Shown here piece after piece: positions 56,337-64,000 of a stretch of DNA of 64,000 nt (position 1 is its first letter; every line of letters starts with the position of its first letter). Made by a program: the position numbers and the translations under genes. Source of the DNA: Adlercreutzia agrestimuris. Lineage in GTDB: Bacteria; Actinomycetota; Coriobacteriia; Coriobacteriales; Eggerthellaceae. The DNA lies in assembly GCF_943193125.1 (NCBI RefSeq), contig NZ_CALPCX010000003.1:223759-287758 (forward strand), read 5' to 3'. The notes under the pieces were generated by a model. It ran no database searches. It was not told the origin of the DNA and worked only from the letters and a program-made list of their open reading frames with translations.

Positions 56337-57215
56337 TCACTCGTCAAAACTAATCGACCAGGCATGCTCAATAGGTTGTCGAAAGGCTCGGCTTCCAAAC
56401 GATTTAAACTCTTCAACATTTTCTCCTGTTGTAAAAAAGTCATAGGATGGAACCGCGGTTTCAGGGGCGAGCGCATTTTGCCTTCTGAGGATTTCTGCTA
56501 CATCTTTAGCCGCCTCTGCAGCGGAAGAAATCAAGGTAACTTCTCTCCCAATGACACTGCCAATTAATGCTTTCAACAGGGGAAAGTGCGTACATCCAAG
56601 TACAAGAGTATCAATATCGCATCTTCGCAGCGGCTCAAGATACTCTCGTGCAATTTCCTGAAAAGCTGGGCGAACATACACCTTAGAGGCAAGTGAGGTG
56701 TAATCTTCAATAGGACCTTCAGCCATACGGATACCTTGCTCAGCAATTTCCACAAAGCGCGGCGTAGCGGTAGAAAAAACAGTGATTCCTGCATCAATAT
56801 GTCGAATAGCGTCAGTATAAGCGTTTGATTCAACCGTCGCCTTCGTAGCAATAACACCTACGCGCTTATTCTTTGTAGTCTGAGCCGCTGCTCGTGCACC
56901 TGGCTCAACCACTCCAATAACCGGCACCGAAAACGTTTGCTGCGCATGTACCAAACCTGCAGCAGTGGCAGTGTTGCAAGCAATTACCAGCATCTTAACA
57001 CCGCGCTCAACAAGCCAACTCCCGATTTGCTGCACAAATCCGTCTACCTCAGATAATTCTCGAGGTCCATATGGACAGCGCGCAGAATCACCGACATAGA
57101 CAATTGATTCATGAGGAAGCGCTTTTGCGATTGCGCGCGCTACTGTAATACCACCAAAGCCTGAATCAAAGATGCCAATTGGTGCACAGCTTGAAATGTT
57201 GTTGTCTCTTATCAT
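56337..57215 (-). CDS. murI: Glutamate racemase
   Basis: Makes D-glutamate for peptidoglycan. It has 292 residues from the chosen start. Motifs are IGIFDSGFGGITVARAI near residue 14, the first catalytic Cys in ACNTATA and the second in LGCTHFPLL, with the intervening GVVEPGARAA. The frame is open back to 57305, but that would run into the region in front of the divergent ybaK gene, and family members start close to the IGIFDSG motif, so ATG 57215 is preferred. No strong ribosome site is seen; TATACT just upstream suggests the transcript may be nearly leaderless. Confidence 0.93.
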   Translation of the reverse strand: MIRDNNISSCAPIGIFDSGFGGITVARAIAKALPHESIVYVGDSARCPYGPRELSEVDGFVQQIGSWLVERGVKMLVIACNTATAAGLVHAQQTFSVPVIGVVEPGARAAAQTTKNKRVGVIATKATVESNAYTDAIRHIDAGITVFSTATPRFVEIAEQGIRMAEGPIEDYTSLASKVYVRPAFQEIAREYLEPLRRCDIDTLVLGCTHFPLLKALIGSVIGREVTLISSAAEAAKDVAEILRRQNALAPETAVPSYDFFTTGENVEEFKSFGSRAFRQPIEHAWSISFDE

Positions 57216-57306
57216 GTTGTTAGTATAACCTAGCATAGCAACCGTGAACGAATCCTCTAATGACATCACATCGTGTTTACACCAAAGAGAATAGAGCGTA
57301 TTCATT

Positions 57307-57795
57307 ATGTCAAAGTCACACGCTGAGAAAAAAACTAATGCAATCCGCGAAGTAGAAGCTTCGGGTCTACCTTGTATCGTTCGCTATTTTGAATGCCCTG
57401 AAGCGTTATCAGGCACAGAAGTGGCTCATCTTTTAGAGCTTGACCCCGATAAAGTATTCAAGACGCTTGTAACACAAGGTAAAACTGGTCAGCACTATGT
57501 TTTTATGATCCCTGTCGAATGCGAACTTGATCTTAAAAAAGCAGCGCAGGCATGTGGCGAAAAATCCATTGCTATGATTAAGTCTAAAGAATTGCTGCCA
57601 TTAACTGGTTACATTCACGGAGGTTGTTCGCCTATTGGAATGAACAAAGCATTTGACACATACATAGACGAAACAGCCCAGCTCTATGACACGATAACGT
57701 TTTCAGGAGGACGATTGGGATGCCAGCTTGAAATGGCACCCTCTGATCTTTTCCAGCTTATCAATGCCAGCTTTGCAGACTTAACGTTAATATAG
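57307..57795 (+). CDS. ybaK: Cys-tRNA(Pro) deacylase YbaK/EbsC
   Basis: A free-standing editing protein of 162 residues that hydrolyses Cys mischarged on tRNA-Pro. The family pattern is complete: the N-terminal VFKTLV, the catalytic Lys region FKTLVTQGK, VPVECELDLKKAA-type strand (here IPVECELDLKKAAQACG), LTGYIHGGCSPIGM and the FSGGRLGCQLEMAPSDL end. It is divergent from murI, with the short spacer carrying both promoters. The ribosome site is weak (AGAGAATAGAG). Confidence 0.93.
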   Translation: MSKSHAEKKTNAIREVEASGLPCIVRYFECPEALSGTEVAHLLELDPDKVFKTLVTQGKTGQHYVFMIPVECELDLKKAAQACGEKSIAMIKSKELLPLTGYIHGGCSPIGMNKAFDTYIDETAQLYDTITFSGGRLGCQLEMAPSDLFQLINASFADLTLI

Positions 57796-57877
57796 GTTTT
57801 CATCTGAACGCACAAACTCATACGTCTGTAACGCACTTACCAACAACCTGCCTGTAACCGACCATTACTTCCCTGGT

Positions 57878-59569
57878 TTACCAGTGGCTGACGACTACGT
57901 CGCCTTCCTCAATCAGATCATAAAGCTCTTTTGCTTTGTCAACAGGCAAATTGACGCACCCATGACTGCCAAAGCCTTCCTTGAAACGCTCACCGCCAAA
58001 TTCGCTTTGCCAATCTGCATCATGCAAGCCAATAGCATTTCCGTCAAAAGGCATCCAGTATCTTACTTCGGTTTCATAAATACGCTTATCACCCTCATAA
58101 CCAATGAGTTTTGAGGGGCTTGCCTTTCGGTTGAGCCAAAAGACACCTGTTGAAGTATCATGCTCACCATCAGGTTCACCAGAAACGCAATCAGACTCCC
58201 AGACCAATTCACCCTTATCATCATAAAGGCGAACGTATTGTTCTGTTAGGTCAATATCAAGGTAACGCTTGCCCCAATCTTGCTCACCGGGAGCGGTATA
58301 TGCATCTCCCTCAGAAAGCGTAGGGACTGATATCGTTTGGACAGCTCCGCCATCTACCGCATCTCGCACCATTGTCTGAAGTGCTTCACCATCAACTTCC
58401 CAACCATAAATACCGCCATCAACGGTGCATTCTTTACCATCGGGACGCTTATAGGTGCGTTGCGTACCTACCGTTGAACAGTCCTTTACCAGATTATCCA
58501 CCCATTCAGTGAGCTTTTCGGTATCAAGTGTTGCCTGTAGATTTTCATCAATGGTGATCCACTGCGATAGTAAATCAGCATTGATCTCTCCTACGTCAAT
58601 ACCATCCATATCCAACACAAGGTTAGCCGTAATCATCTTATTTGCTTGAGAGGCCGCATCTGCCAAGCGCTGGTCCGTTGAAGTGACTTCAGGCTGCAAA
58701 AGATCCGCATCGGTCAGTTTTGCCTGAGAAGAGAGCGCAATAATTGCTTCGTCTGCCGCACGAATTACAGCATCCGGATTAAGCGCCGTACCAGGTTTTT
58801 CAGCTCGCACTACAAAGGAATGAGTAGTAGCATCATAGCCAATAGTTGCGTTTGTTGGCTGTGTGGCATTTGCATTATATTCTTCTACGGCTGCACGAAT
58901 AACATCACCCAAGCCAGAGTTGTTATAGGTGGTAACAAGTGCGCCGGTTTCATCATGGGGTTTCTGTAGCTCATTTGGCCAATCCCAAGGATTTTCGTGA
59001 GAAAGCGCCGCACGAACTACCGCCTCAGCATCAATAGCTAAGCCTGCATCTGAAGCAGTAAGATCCAAATCAAATCCATCACCAACTATTGACAACTCAT
59101 AACCTGCGATGGACTGCTCAATAGCATCTTGAGCCTCATCGGCAGTCATAAGTGAGACATCTAAATTGCCAATTTTTGATTGAGGCATAAACCTATCGGT
59201 GAAATAAAGAGCCACTCCAGAATATGCAGCAATAGCCAGTATGAGCAATACACCTGCAGTGATTGCCAGAATTTTTGCAGCGCCATGTTTTCTTCCATGA
59301 CGCTTAGCATTCGTCATGTCAATTTGTCTCACAGGCGTATTCAGTGCTGGCGTAAATGCGCCTTCACGTATAGGTTCAGCTGACGCCGAAGTCTGAGTAT
59401 CAGAAGCTTCCTTTGTTTCTGCAGGAGAGGTTACTTGATCAATTTTAGTAGTTTCATCAGTTGCCTTCGCCGGAAGATCTGCTCCTACAGTACTATTCTT
59501 TTTTGCCTTATCTGAAGACACGCCAGCCGCATGACGACCGCGTGACGTTTGGTTCTTCTTTTTTGCCAT
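57878..59569 (-). CDS. L,D-transpeptidase with tandem peptidoglycan-binding-like domains
   Basis: A 563-residue membrane-anchored cell-wall enzyme. A basic, Ser/Thr-rich cytoplasmic tail of about 95 residues is followed by one membrane helix (AKILAITAGVLLILAIAAYSG, about 95-117). Two YoaR/PG_binding_4-type domains follow (about 130-250 and 290-400). The C-terminal YkuD domain has the catalytic motif SHGCVNLP with Cys near residue 542 and the preceding His in GLHDADW. It would form 3-3 cross-links or attach proteins to peptidoglycan. ATG at 59569 follows GAGAG. It is monocistronic. Confidence 0.92.
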   Translation of the reverse strand: MAKKKNQTSRGRHAAGVSSDKAKKNSTVGADLPAKATDETTKIDQVTSPAETKEASDTQTSASAEPIREGAFTPALNTPVRQIDMTNAKRHGRKHGAAKILAITAGVLLILAIAAYSGVALYFTDRFMPQSKIGNLDVSLMTADEAQDAIEQSIAGYELSIVGDGFDLDLTASDAGLAIDAEAVVRAALSHENPWDWPNELQKPHDETGALVTTYNNSGLGDVIRAAVEEYNANATQPTNATIGYDATTHSFVVRAEKPGTALNPDAVIRAADEAIIALSSQAKLTDADLLQPEVTSTDQRLADAASQANKMITANLVLDMDGIDVGEINADLLSQWITIDENLQATLDTEKLTEWVDNLVKDCSTVGTQRTYKRPDGKECTVDGGIYGWEVDGEALQTMVRDAVDGGAVQTISVPTLSEGDAYTAPGEQDWGKRYLDIDLTEQYVRLYDDKGELVWESDCVSGEPDGEHDTSTGVFWLNRKASPSKLIGYEGDKRIYETEVRYWMPFDGNAIGLHDADWQSEFGGERFKEGFGSHGCVNLPVDKAKELYDLIEEGDVVVSHW

Positions 59570-59863
59570 GTTCTCTCTCAAAAAACGAATCGTCTTTTCA
59601 ATGCATCAATTATGGTTCGTTCAAAAAACGGTCCATTAACCACAATAAAGATAGGTGTCCTAAATGGTAACAAATGTTTTTAATTTTCACGATAAATCTG
59701 ACAGAATATCGACCGAAATCACGCAACTTCTGCTCCTCAACCGTTCATAGGATAACTTTAGACAACCTGTAACCTCATCTATAAAAGAAGTGATCTATGA
59801 TGATTACTAGCAATACAAGAAGCGATGTGTTTCGCGCCATAGAATCAACAAAGGAGGCTACCT

Positions 59864-60604
59864 ATGAGCCTAGAAGATGAGTTAACAGACCTCGAATCTG
59901 GGGCAGAAACCGACGCTGAGCAAATTGATGAAGAAACCGAAATTGAAGACGTTGAATCCTTTTTAGATGACGAGGTTATGGATCCTACAGACCTCACCAC
60001 AGATCTAGAACATGCCTATCGAACCTTTGAATCTAACTCTGGCTATGATGGCGAAGACGTAGATCCTACTGCTCCAAGCTTGGTTGAAGAAACCATTACA
60101 GATGAAACTGGAATGTTTCTCTCAGAAGAGGGATATCACATCATTGATCCTGATGGTGACGACACTTCAATGGATGACCTTCCCAATGAAGGCACTTTAG
60201 ATGATTATGACGTAGACTACCTTGCCGAAGATTCTGAAGAAGTAACCCTTGTTGAGCCTTCAGACAATGATTACGGGTTTGAAGTTGTTGAGATTGAGCT
60301 CAACGATGATGACGTTGTTCGCTATATCGTCAACGATGATGACGAAGAGATTGGTTTTGTCCTGCTTGAAGATGGCGAAGAAGTTGAATACTACTACGTT
60401 GAAGACGAAGATGAAGTCTTTGATGACGATGACGATGACGATGACGACGAGTTTGATCTCGGCATCACAAAAGAAGGAGTAGCTGCAGCAACTTCTGACA
60501 TGAATGCTATTTACAAGGATGGCGTTGCAGTAGCAGCCGAGCTTAAAGATGCCTTTGATGACATCAAAGGCGCACTTGACTTTTCTTTCTTGAAGAAGAA
60601 ATAG
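59864..60604 (+). CDS. Highly acidic protein of unknown function
   Basis: A 246-residue cytoplasmic protein I do not recognise. Asp and Glu make up a very large share of the sequence, with an uninterrupted run of nine Asp near residue 189. Basic residues are almost absent until the last 40 residues (ending LKKK). A central segment (FEVVEIELNDDDVVRYIVN, then EIGFVLLEDGEEVEYYYVED) forms alternating strands like the small YrzB/DUF1292-type repeat. The C-terminal 45 residues look like an amphipathic helix. AAAGGAGG gives the start, and a good terminator follows. It lies immediately upstream of ssrA. A polyanionic chaperone, metal-binding or DNA-mimic role is possible, but nothing fixes it. Confidence 0.7.
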   Translation: MSLEDELTDLESGAETDAEQIDEETEIEDVESFLDDEVMDPTDLTTDLEHAYRTFESNSGYDGEDVDPTAPSLVEETITDETGMFLSEEGYHIIDPDGDDTSMDDLPNEGTLDDYDVDYLAEDSEEVTLVEPSDNDYGFEVVEIELNDDDVVRYIVNDDDEEIGFVLLEDGEEVEYYYVEDEDEVFDDDDDDDDDEFDLGITKEGVAAATSDMNAIYKDGVAVAAELKDAFDDIKGALDFSFLKKK

Positions 60605-60643
60605 CATTTATTGCTTAATTGATGCAGTATTACTTGCATGAGT

Positions 60644-60679
60644 AAAGGCAGGCTGTTAGTATGACCTCCTGCCTTTTTT
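60644..60679 (+). terminator. Terminator of the acidic protein gene
   Basis: A 9-bp perfect stem (60644-60652 with 60668-60676) followed by six T in total, between the acidic protein gene and ssrA. Confidence 0.9.
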
Positions 60680-60758
60680 GGCAAAGAACCTTGAAAATGG
60701 TGGATCAGCGTTTCTAATGGGTACGCTTTGTGCGTATATCCCATAGTTGTATTTACAT

Positions 60759-61128
60759 GGGGGCGACTGGTTTCGACATGGTATGTTTGAATTGAGGAGC
60801 AGGTCGTGGTCTCCTCGCCACGTTAAACAGGGGTAAAGTCAATTTAATTGGCAAAAATAACACTCAGAGCGCTCCGGCGCTCGCCATGGCTGCTTAATTG
60901 CACCTGGCCGCCAACCTTGGGAAGTCCCCGACCCAAGCGCGGTGTCATCTGAGGGGAATGCATCTAAACACGTAGCCAGTATGGTTTAGATAAAGATTGA
61001 ACTGACTCGGAAAGGTTTTGTTTGTTTGTGGACTAAACCGTTCTTAAACTTTGACCATAAACTAAGCTTGTAGGTGCCTCAAGGAGAATATAGTATGGAC
61101 CGGAGTTCGATTCTCCGCGCCTCCACCA
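60759..61128 (+). ncRNA. ssrA: Transfer-messenger RNA (tmRNA)
   Basis: A ribosome-rescue RNA of about 370 bases. The tRNA-like ends are clear: GGGGGCGACTGGTTTCGAC at the 5' end, and GGAGTTCGATTCTCCGC with acceptor CGCCTCC and encoded ACCA at the 3' end. The tag ORF ends at TAA 60895-60897. Read from GGC at 60850 it encodes GKNNTQSAPALAMAA. An earlier resume codon (adding NLI) is possible, since a TAAAGTC element lies further upstream. The tag thus ends AMAA rather than the usual ALAA. It is convergent with smpB, whose product loads it on the ribosome. Confidence 0.97.
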
Positions 61129-61152
61129 TTTCACTCATGTTTCAATTATTCT

Positions 61153-61617
61153 TTATCGGCTCCGCTCTTTAAGCGCACGCTCAACTTCGCGTTTTGAATC
61201 TCGAGCCGCCATGGACGCACGCTTGTCGTAGAGCTTTTTGCCACGCGCCAAGGCAATTTCCACCTTCACGCGACCATCCTCATTGAAATACATCTTAAGT
61301 GGCACAAGCGCATAACCTTTTTCCTTCACTTGCTCAGCAAGTTTGCGAATTTGACGCTTGTGCAAGAGCAACTTGCGTTTTCTATCGGGATCAGGATTTG
61401 CAATATTGCCATGTGAATAAGGCGCAATATGTACATTGTTAAGCCATACTTCCCCATCACGAATCAGCGCAAAGCAATCCGTCATCTGACAGTGATTTTC
61501 ACGCAGAGAGCGCACCTCAGTACCAGTAAGAACGATACCTGTTTCAAAGGTTTCTAAAATTTCATATTCGTGAAATGCTTTTTTGTTCTGAGCAATTGAT
61601 TCTTGAGAACGCTTCAT
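61153..61617 (-). CDS. smpB: SsrA-binding protein SmpB
   Basis: Binds tmRNA and delivers it to stalled ribosomes. It has 154 residues in the OB-fold. Signatures are seen: NKKAFHEYEILETFETGIVLTGTEVRSLR at the N-terminus, NVHIAPYSHGN, and the C-terminal GKKLYDKRASMAARDSKREVERAL, whose basic helix enters the mRNA channel. ATG at 61617 follows AAGGA by nine bases; TTG at 61623 is rejected. It lies convergent to ssrA with 24 bases between, and 29 bases downstream of the M42 peptidase gene on the same strand. Confidence 0.97.
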   Translation of the reverse strand: MKRSQESIAQNKKAFHEYEILETFETGIVLTGTEVRSLRENHCQMTDCFALIRDGEVWLNNVHIAPYSHGNIANPDPDRKRKLLLHKRQIRKLAEQVKEKGYALVPLKMYFNEDGRVKVEIALARGKKLYDKRASMAARDSKREVERALKERSR

Positions 61618-61646
61618 AACCAAACATCCTTATCGCAGCATCATGA

Positions 61647-62723
61647 TTAAGAAACGCCCGGAACGAAACATGCATCTTCGTCTAAATCCTGCGCAAAACG
61701 AACGAGCAACTTAACCGTTGCATCTAAATCCTTCAAAGACACAACTTCAGTTGGTGTATGCATATAACGAAGCGGGACAGACACTAAACCGGTTGGAATA
61801 CCACCGCGTGATACTTGAAGCGCACGTGCGTCGGTTCCTGTCACTGAAGGCTCAGCTTCAATTTGATAAGGAATTCCTTCAGCCTCAGCTGCAGCAACTA
61901 AGCGAGCAAATACTTCGTGATTAATATTTGGACCACGTGCAATAACCGGACCTTGTCCGCAACAAATTTTTCCATATTTTGATTGCGAAATTCCCGGATA
62001 ATCAGTTGCATGTGTCACATCAAAGGCAATTGCAACATCCGGATTGACACTATATCCCGACGTCGTAGCTCCTCGAACGCCAATTTCTTCTTGAACCGTA
62101 CATGCTGCAATGAAATCACCTGGCGCTCCCCCTGCCTCTGCAAGCTTTTCAAGAACGCGAGAAATAATCCACACGCCACATTTATCATCAAAAGCTCGAG
62201 ACACGGCCATATTGTCACCAAAGCGCTCGAAGCCAACGGCAAAAGTTATCACGTCGCCAACAGAAACGAGTTTTTTCACCAGCTTAGGCTTCATACCCAA
62301 ATCAATCACCAATTGATCGAGCGGGGTTACCGTAGTACGCTCATCAGCTTTAATGAGATGAATAGGTTTTCTTCCTACAACTCCGCGAAGTGGTTCTTCT
62401 GACTGTGATGCATGCACATCAACGCGCATTCCTGGCAAAATTGCAGCGTCTACACCACCAACCGCCGCTACCGATAAAAAGCCGTCATCTGAAATATAGG
62501 TAACCATAAGACCTATTTCGTCCATATGCGCTGACAACATAAGGGAAGGTCCTTGTGTCTTGCCTTGTAATCGAGCATGCACAGAACCCATAACGTCAGT
62601 TTGAATTTCTGTTGCCACTAAAGCCAGGCGATCGCGTACAAGCTCTGCTACTCCCTCTTCGCTTCCTGTTGCCGAGGGTGTCTCTAAGAGTTTCTTTAAA
62701 AACTTAACTTCTTGTTTCTTCAT
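61647..62723 (-). CDS. M42-family metallopeptidase (aminopeptidase)
   Basis: A dinuclear zinc or cobalt aminopeptidase of 358 residues, the YsdC/FrvX/glutamyl-aminopeptidase-like family that forms tetrahedral dodecamers. Metal-ligand motifs are in order: SAHMDEIGLMV (His, Asp), RAFDDKCGVWI, TVQEEIGVRGA (catalytic Glu pair), AFDVTHATDYPG and the final His in RYMHTPTEVV. The PDZ-like lid domain lies between about 75 and 165. It works in cytoplasmic peptide breakdown. It follows the short downstream-facing gene at 62730 by 6 bases. Confidence 0.92.
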   Translation of the reverse strand: MKKQEVKFLKKLLETPSATGSEEGVAELVRDRLALVATEIQTDVMGSVHARLQGKTQGPSLMLSAHMDEIGLMVTYISDDGFLSVAAVGGVDAAILPGMRVDVHASQSEEPLRGVVGRKPIHLIKADERTTVTPLDQLVIDLGMKPKLVKKLVSVGDVITFAVGFERFGDNMAVSRAFDDKCGVWIISRVLEKLAEAGGAPGDFIAACTVQEEIGVRGATTSGYSVNPDVAIAFDVTHATDYPGISQSKYGKICCGQGPVIARGPNINHEVFARLVAAAEAEGIPYQIEAEPSVTGTDARALQVSRGGIPTGLVSVPLRYMHTPTEVVSLKDLDATVKLLVRFAQDLDEDACFVPGVS

Positions 62724-62729
62724 AATGAC

Positions 62730-63011
62730 CTACCAATATTCTTTGCGTACCGCACGTTTACGTTCGGGTTTTGGTGGACGAAAATCAAGCATCATTTGAC
62801 CATCAACTTCAGCCTGTGATGCCTTCTTCTTTTCCACCTTTACAATAGACCACGAAACAGCATCTTTACCAAACAGTTCAAGCATCTTTAATCGCGCGTC
62901 ATGAATGTTGGCTTTTGAGCCAGCGCGAGCATCGCTCTCAAACTCAAAGAGTCCTAAACCGCGCGCATCTGATGCTGCCGGCGACTGATAATGTGCCACA
63001 TATGTTTGCAT
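62730..63011 (-). CDS. Short conserved-looking protein of unknown function
   Basis: A 93-residue soluble protein I do not recognise. It has an N-terminal strand-rich part (QTYVAHYQSPAASDARGLGLFEFESDARAGSKANIHDA) and a helix. The basic tail (RPPKPERKRAVRKEYW) may bind nucleic acid. It lies 6 bases upstream of the M42 peptidase gene, with good coding bias, so it is likely real and cotranscribed with the peptidase and smpB. Confidence 0.6.
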   Translation of the reverse strand: MQTYVAHYQSPAASDARGLGLFEFESDARAGSKANIHDARLKMLELFGKDAVSWSIVKVEKKKASQAEVDGQMMLDFRPPKPERKRAVRKEYW

Positions 63012-63084
63012 GCTGTCCCTTCTCTAACTCAAATATATCTTTTCTCGTAGCTTGCGTCTTTTCGCACATTTACCGTTGTTAAGT

Positions 63085-63636
63085 TTAGTTAATTGTTGCG
63101 TTCTTTTGAACCCACAACGCAAAGTCCTCAGCATCCCAACCACACGCAACATCACTGCACTCATCGGCATGCTTTGCACAATACTCGCTAAAAAGATCCA
63201 TTATGCGCTCTTCGCTTACAACAACCATACCATTCTGGCGAAACAATTGCGTGGACATACCCTCGCCCTCAATCATTTGCCCAGTAAAAGAACCATCATA
63301 TATGCGTGATGATCCACACGAAGGACTACCTTCCTTAGCTATCACAAGAACAACGTTGTTTGCCTTCAGTTGCGCAAGTGCCTGTTTTGCTCCCATACGA
63401 AAGGCATCGGTTACATGAGCGCCCGCACGCGTCATAGCGCAAACCGACATATCGCTTCTGACAAGTTCAGAAGGGTCACGCGGCGTTGATAACCCACCTA
63501 AGACTTCAGGACAAAAGGGAATCACCGACACCTCAGGTGCCTGTATAAAACTCAACGCAAGAGACGATGGCTTAGCTTGACCATCCCAGCGACACGGCTC
63601 GCCCAAAAGACAAGCGCTTATGGCTATTGCAACCAT
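63085..63636 (-). CDS. DUF523 family protein
   Basis: A 183-residue protein of the DUF523/YbbK family. Family motifs are ISACLLGEPCRWDG at the start (two Cys), FCPEVLGGLSTPRDPSEL, and the KEGSPSCGSSRIYDGSF segment with its conserved Cys. The three conserved Cys suggest an iron-sulfur or metal site; some members have been linked to thiouracil or tRNA metabolism, but no role can be fixed here. AAGGGG precedes the ATG. It is 73 bases upstream of the 93-residue gene on the same strand. Confidence 0.88.
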   Translation of the reverse strand: MVAIAISACLLGEPCRWDGQAKPSSLALSFIQAPEVSVIPFCPEVLGGLSTPRDPSELVRSDMSVCAMTRAGAHVTDAFRMGAKQALAQLKANNVVLVIAKEGSPSCGSSRIYDGSFTGQMIEGEGMSTQLFRQNGMVVVSEERIMDLFSEYCAKHADECSDVACGWDAEDFALWVQKNATIN

Positions 63637-63656
63637 GGTTGACCCCTTAAAGCAAC

Positions 63657-63680
63657 AAAGCCGATCATAAGACCGGCTTT
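63657..63680 (-). terminator. Terminator of the Gly-Cys-Gly tRNA array
   Basis: A stem of AAAGCCG/CGGCTTT (63657-63663 with 63674-63680), extended inside by two pairs after one mismatch, with a TTTGTTGCTTT tail on the minus strand. Confidence 0.8.
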
Positions 63681-63689
63681 AAGAATCAA

Positions 63690-63765
63690 TGGAGCGGACA
63701 ACGGGATTCGAACCCGCGACCCTCACCTTGGCAAGGTGATGCTCTACCAGCTGAGCCATGTCCGC
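63690..63765 (-). tRNA. tRNA-Gly(GCC), copy 1
   Basis: A 76-base tRNA. The acceptor GCGGACA pairs with TGTCCGC, the anticodon loop is TTGCCAA with anticodon GCC, the T-arm is GGTTCGAATCC, and the CCA is encoded. Confidence 0.97.
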
Positions 63766-63792
63766 ATATGTCTCTCTTGCAGAGATAGCGAA

Positions 63793-63866
63793 TGGAGGCG
63801 ACGCCCGGAATCGAACCGGGGATAAAGGCTTTGCAGGCCTCTGCCTTACCGCTTGGCCACGTCGCC
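63793..63866 (-). tRNA. tRNA-Cys(GCA)
   Basis: A 74-base tRNA. The acceptor GGCGACG pairs with CGTCGCC, the anticodon loop is CTGCAAA with anticodon GCA, the T-arm is GGTTCGATTCC, and the CCA is encoded. It lies between two tRNA-Gly(GCC) copies. Confidence 0.97.
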
Positions 63867-63886
63867 ACAAAATCGCTTCATTAATA

Positions 63887-63918
63887 AGGCCGGTCAAACA
63901 ACCGCCTGACCGGCCTTT
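63887..63918 (-). repeat. Hairpin between tRNA-Gly copy 2 and tRNA-Cys
   Basis: An 11-bp perfect GC-rich stem (63887-63897 with 63908-63918) and a 10-base loop. The tail on the minus strand is CTTATTAATG, so termination may be partial. It could also act in processing. Confidence 0.65.
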
Positions 63919-63928
63919 TAATGTCAAT

Positions 63929-64000
63929 GGAGCGGACAACGGGATTCGAACCCGCGACCCTCACCTTGGCAAGGTGATGCTCTACCAGCTGAGCCATGTC
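63929..64000 (-). tRNA. tRNA-Gly(GCC), copy 2 (cut by window end)
   Basis: The first 72 positions from the 3' end are identical to copy 1, including encoded CCA and anticodon GCC. The last four bases at the 5' end lie beyond the window. Confidence 0.93.

Noticed and set aside
57216..57305. An upstream start for murI adding 30 residues.
   Set aside because: It would extend to the divergent ybaK start and leave no promoter space, and the family starts close to the IGIFDSG motif.
60249..60607. Open frames on both strands opposite and within the acidic gene.
   Set aside because: They are shadows of the repetitive GAT/GAC codons; the annotated frame has the ribosome site, start and terminator.
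63690..64000. Long identical direct repeats near the window end, at first sight like an array.
   Set aside because: The repeats fold as tRNA-Gly genes and the spacer contains tRNA-Cys; there is no regular short repeat-spacer pattern, so this is not a CRISPR array.

Overview
The window reads as ordinary bacterial chromosome, densely coded on both strands, with GC content below half by eye. Several traits suggest an actinobacterium of the class Coriobacteriia (Eggerthellales-like): a complete arginine deiminase operon with a YfcC-type carrier, a 12-TM-type membrane LuxR regulator, TrmFO, stand-alone Elp3, and tRNA genes that all encode their CCA ends. There is no 16S gene here, so this placement is an inference. 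I see no phage, insertion sequence, CRISPR array or integrated island.

Layout. 1-6.3 kb: the end of an elp3 gene meets a convergent LuxR-regulator/murB/Na+-H+ antiporter cluster. 6.3-14 kb: tatA, a membrane-anchored protein of unknown function, a GNAT enzyme, uvrA, a YgbA-type protein, a 4-TM protein, a lipoprotein and a Xer recombinase. 14-24.6 kb is an amino-acid biosynthesis block on the minus strand: ilvD-ilvB-ilvN-ilvC, then serA, then leuA-trmFO-xer. The ilv operon has an elaborate leader containing a T-box Stem I, a short Val-rich reading frame and an intrinsic terminator. 24.6-36.6 kb: a gamma-carbonic anhydrase homologue, PNP, prmC-prfA, trxB/trxA, a patatin, a potassium channel, a CPA2 antiporter, an NAD(P)-binding protein and thrS.

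36.6-47.3 kb: a zinc-ribbon membrane protein and the protein-quality-control run tig-clpP-clpX-valS, followed by tRNA-Leu, sstT, a NYN/LOTUS protein, tRNA-His and tRNA-Lys. 47.3-55 kb has an arginine theme: argS, the arc operon (arcA-arcB-arcC-yfcC) and tRNA-Arg(UCU). 55-64 kb: a glutaredoxin, tRNA-Pro and tRNA-Gly, rdgB-murI, ybaK, an L,D-transpeptidase, a very acidic protein, ssrA convergent with smpB, an M42 peptidase, a DUF523 protein and a Gly-Cys-Gly tRNA array cut by the window end.

Functionally the window combines arginine fermentation for ATP (ArcA, ArcB, ArcC plus a carrier), branched-chain and serine biosynthesis, ribosome rescue with proteolysis (tmRNA, SmpB, ClpXP, trigger factor), cell-wall synthesis (MurB, MurI, L,D-transpeptidase) and thiol redox control (TrxA, TrxB, Grx). 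The most striking signal is the ilv leader: a well-formed T-box Stem I whose specifier reads GCC (Ala), not a branched-chain codon, and which lacks the usual T-box antiterminator sequence. Instead a short ORF and a terminator/antiterminator pair resemble ribosome-mediated attenuation.
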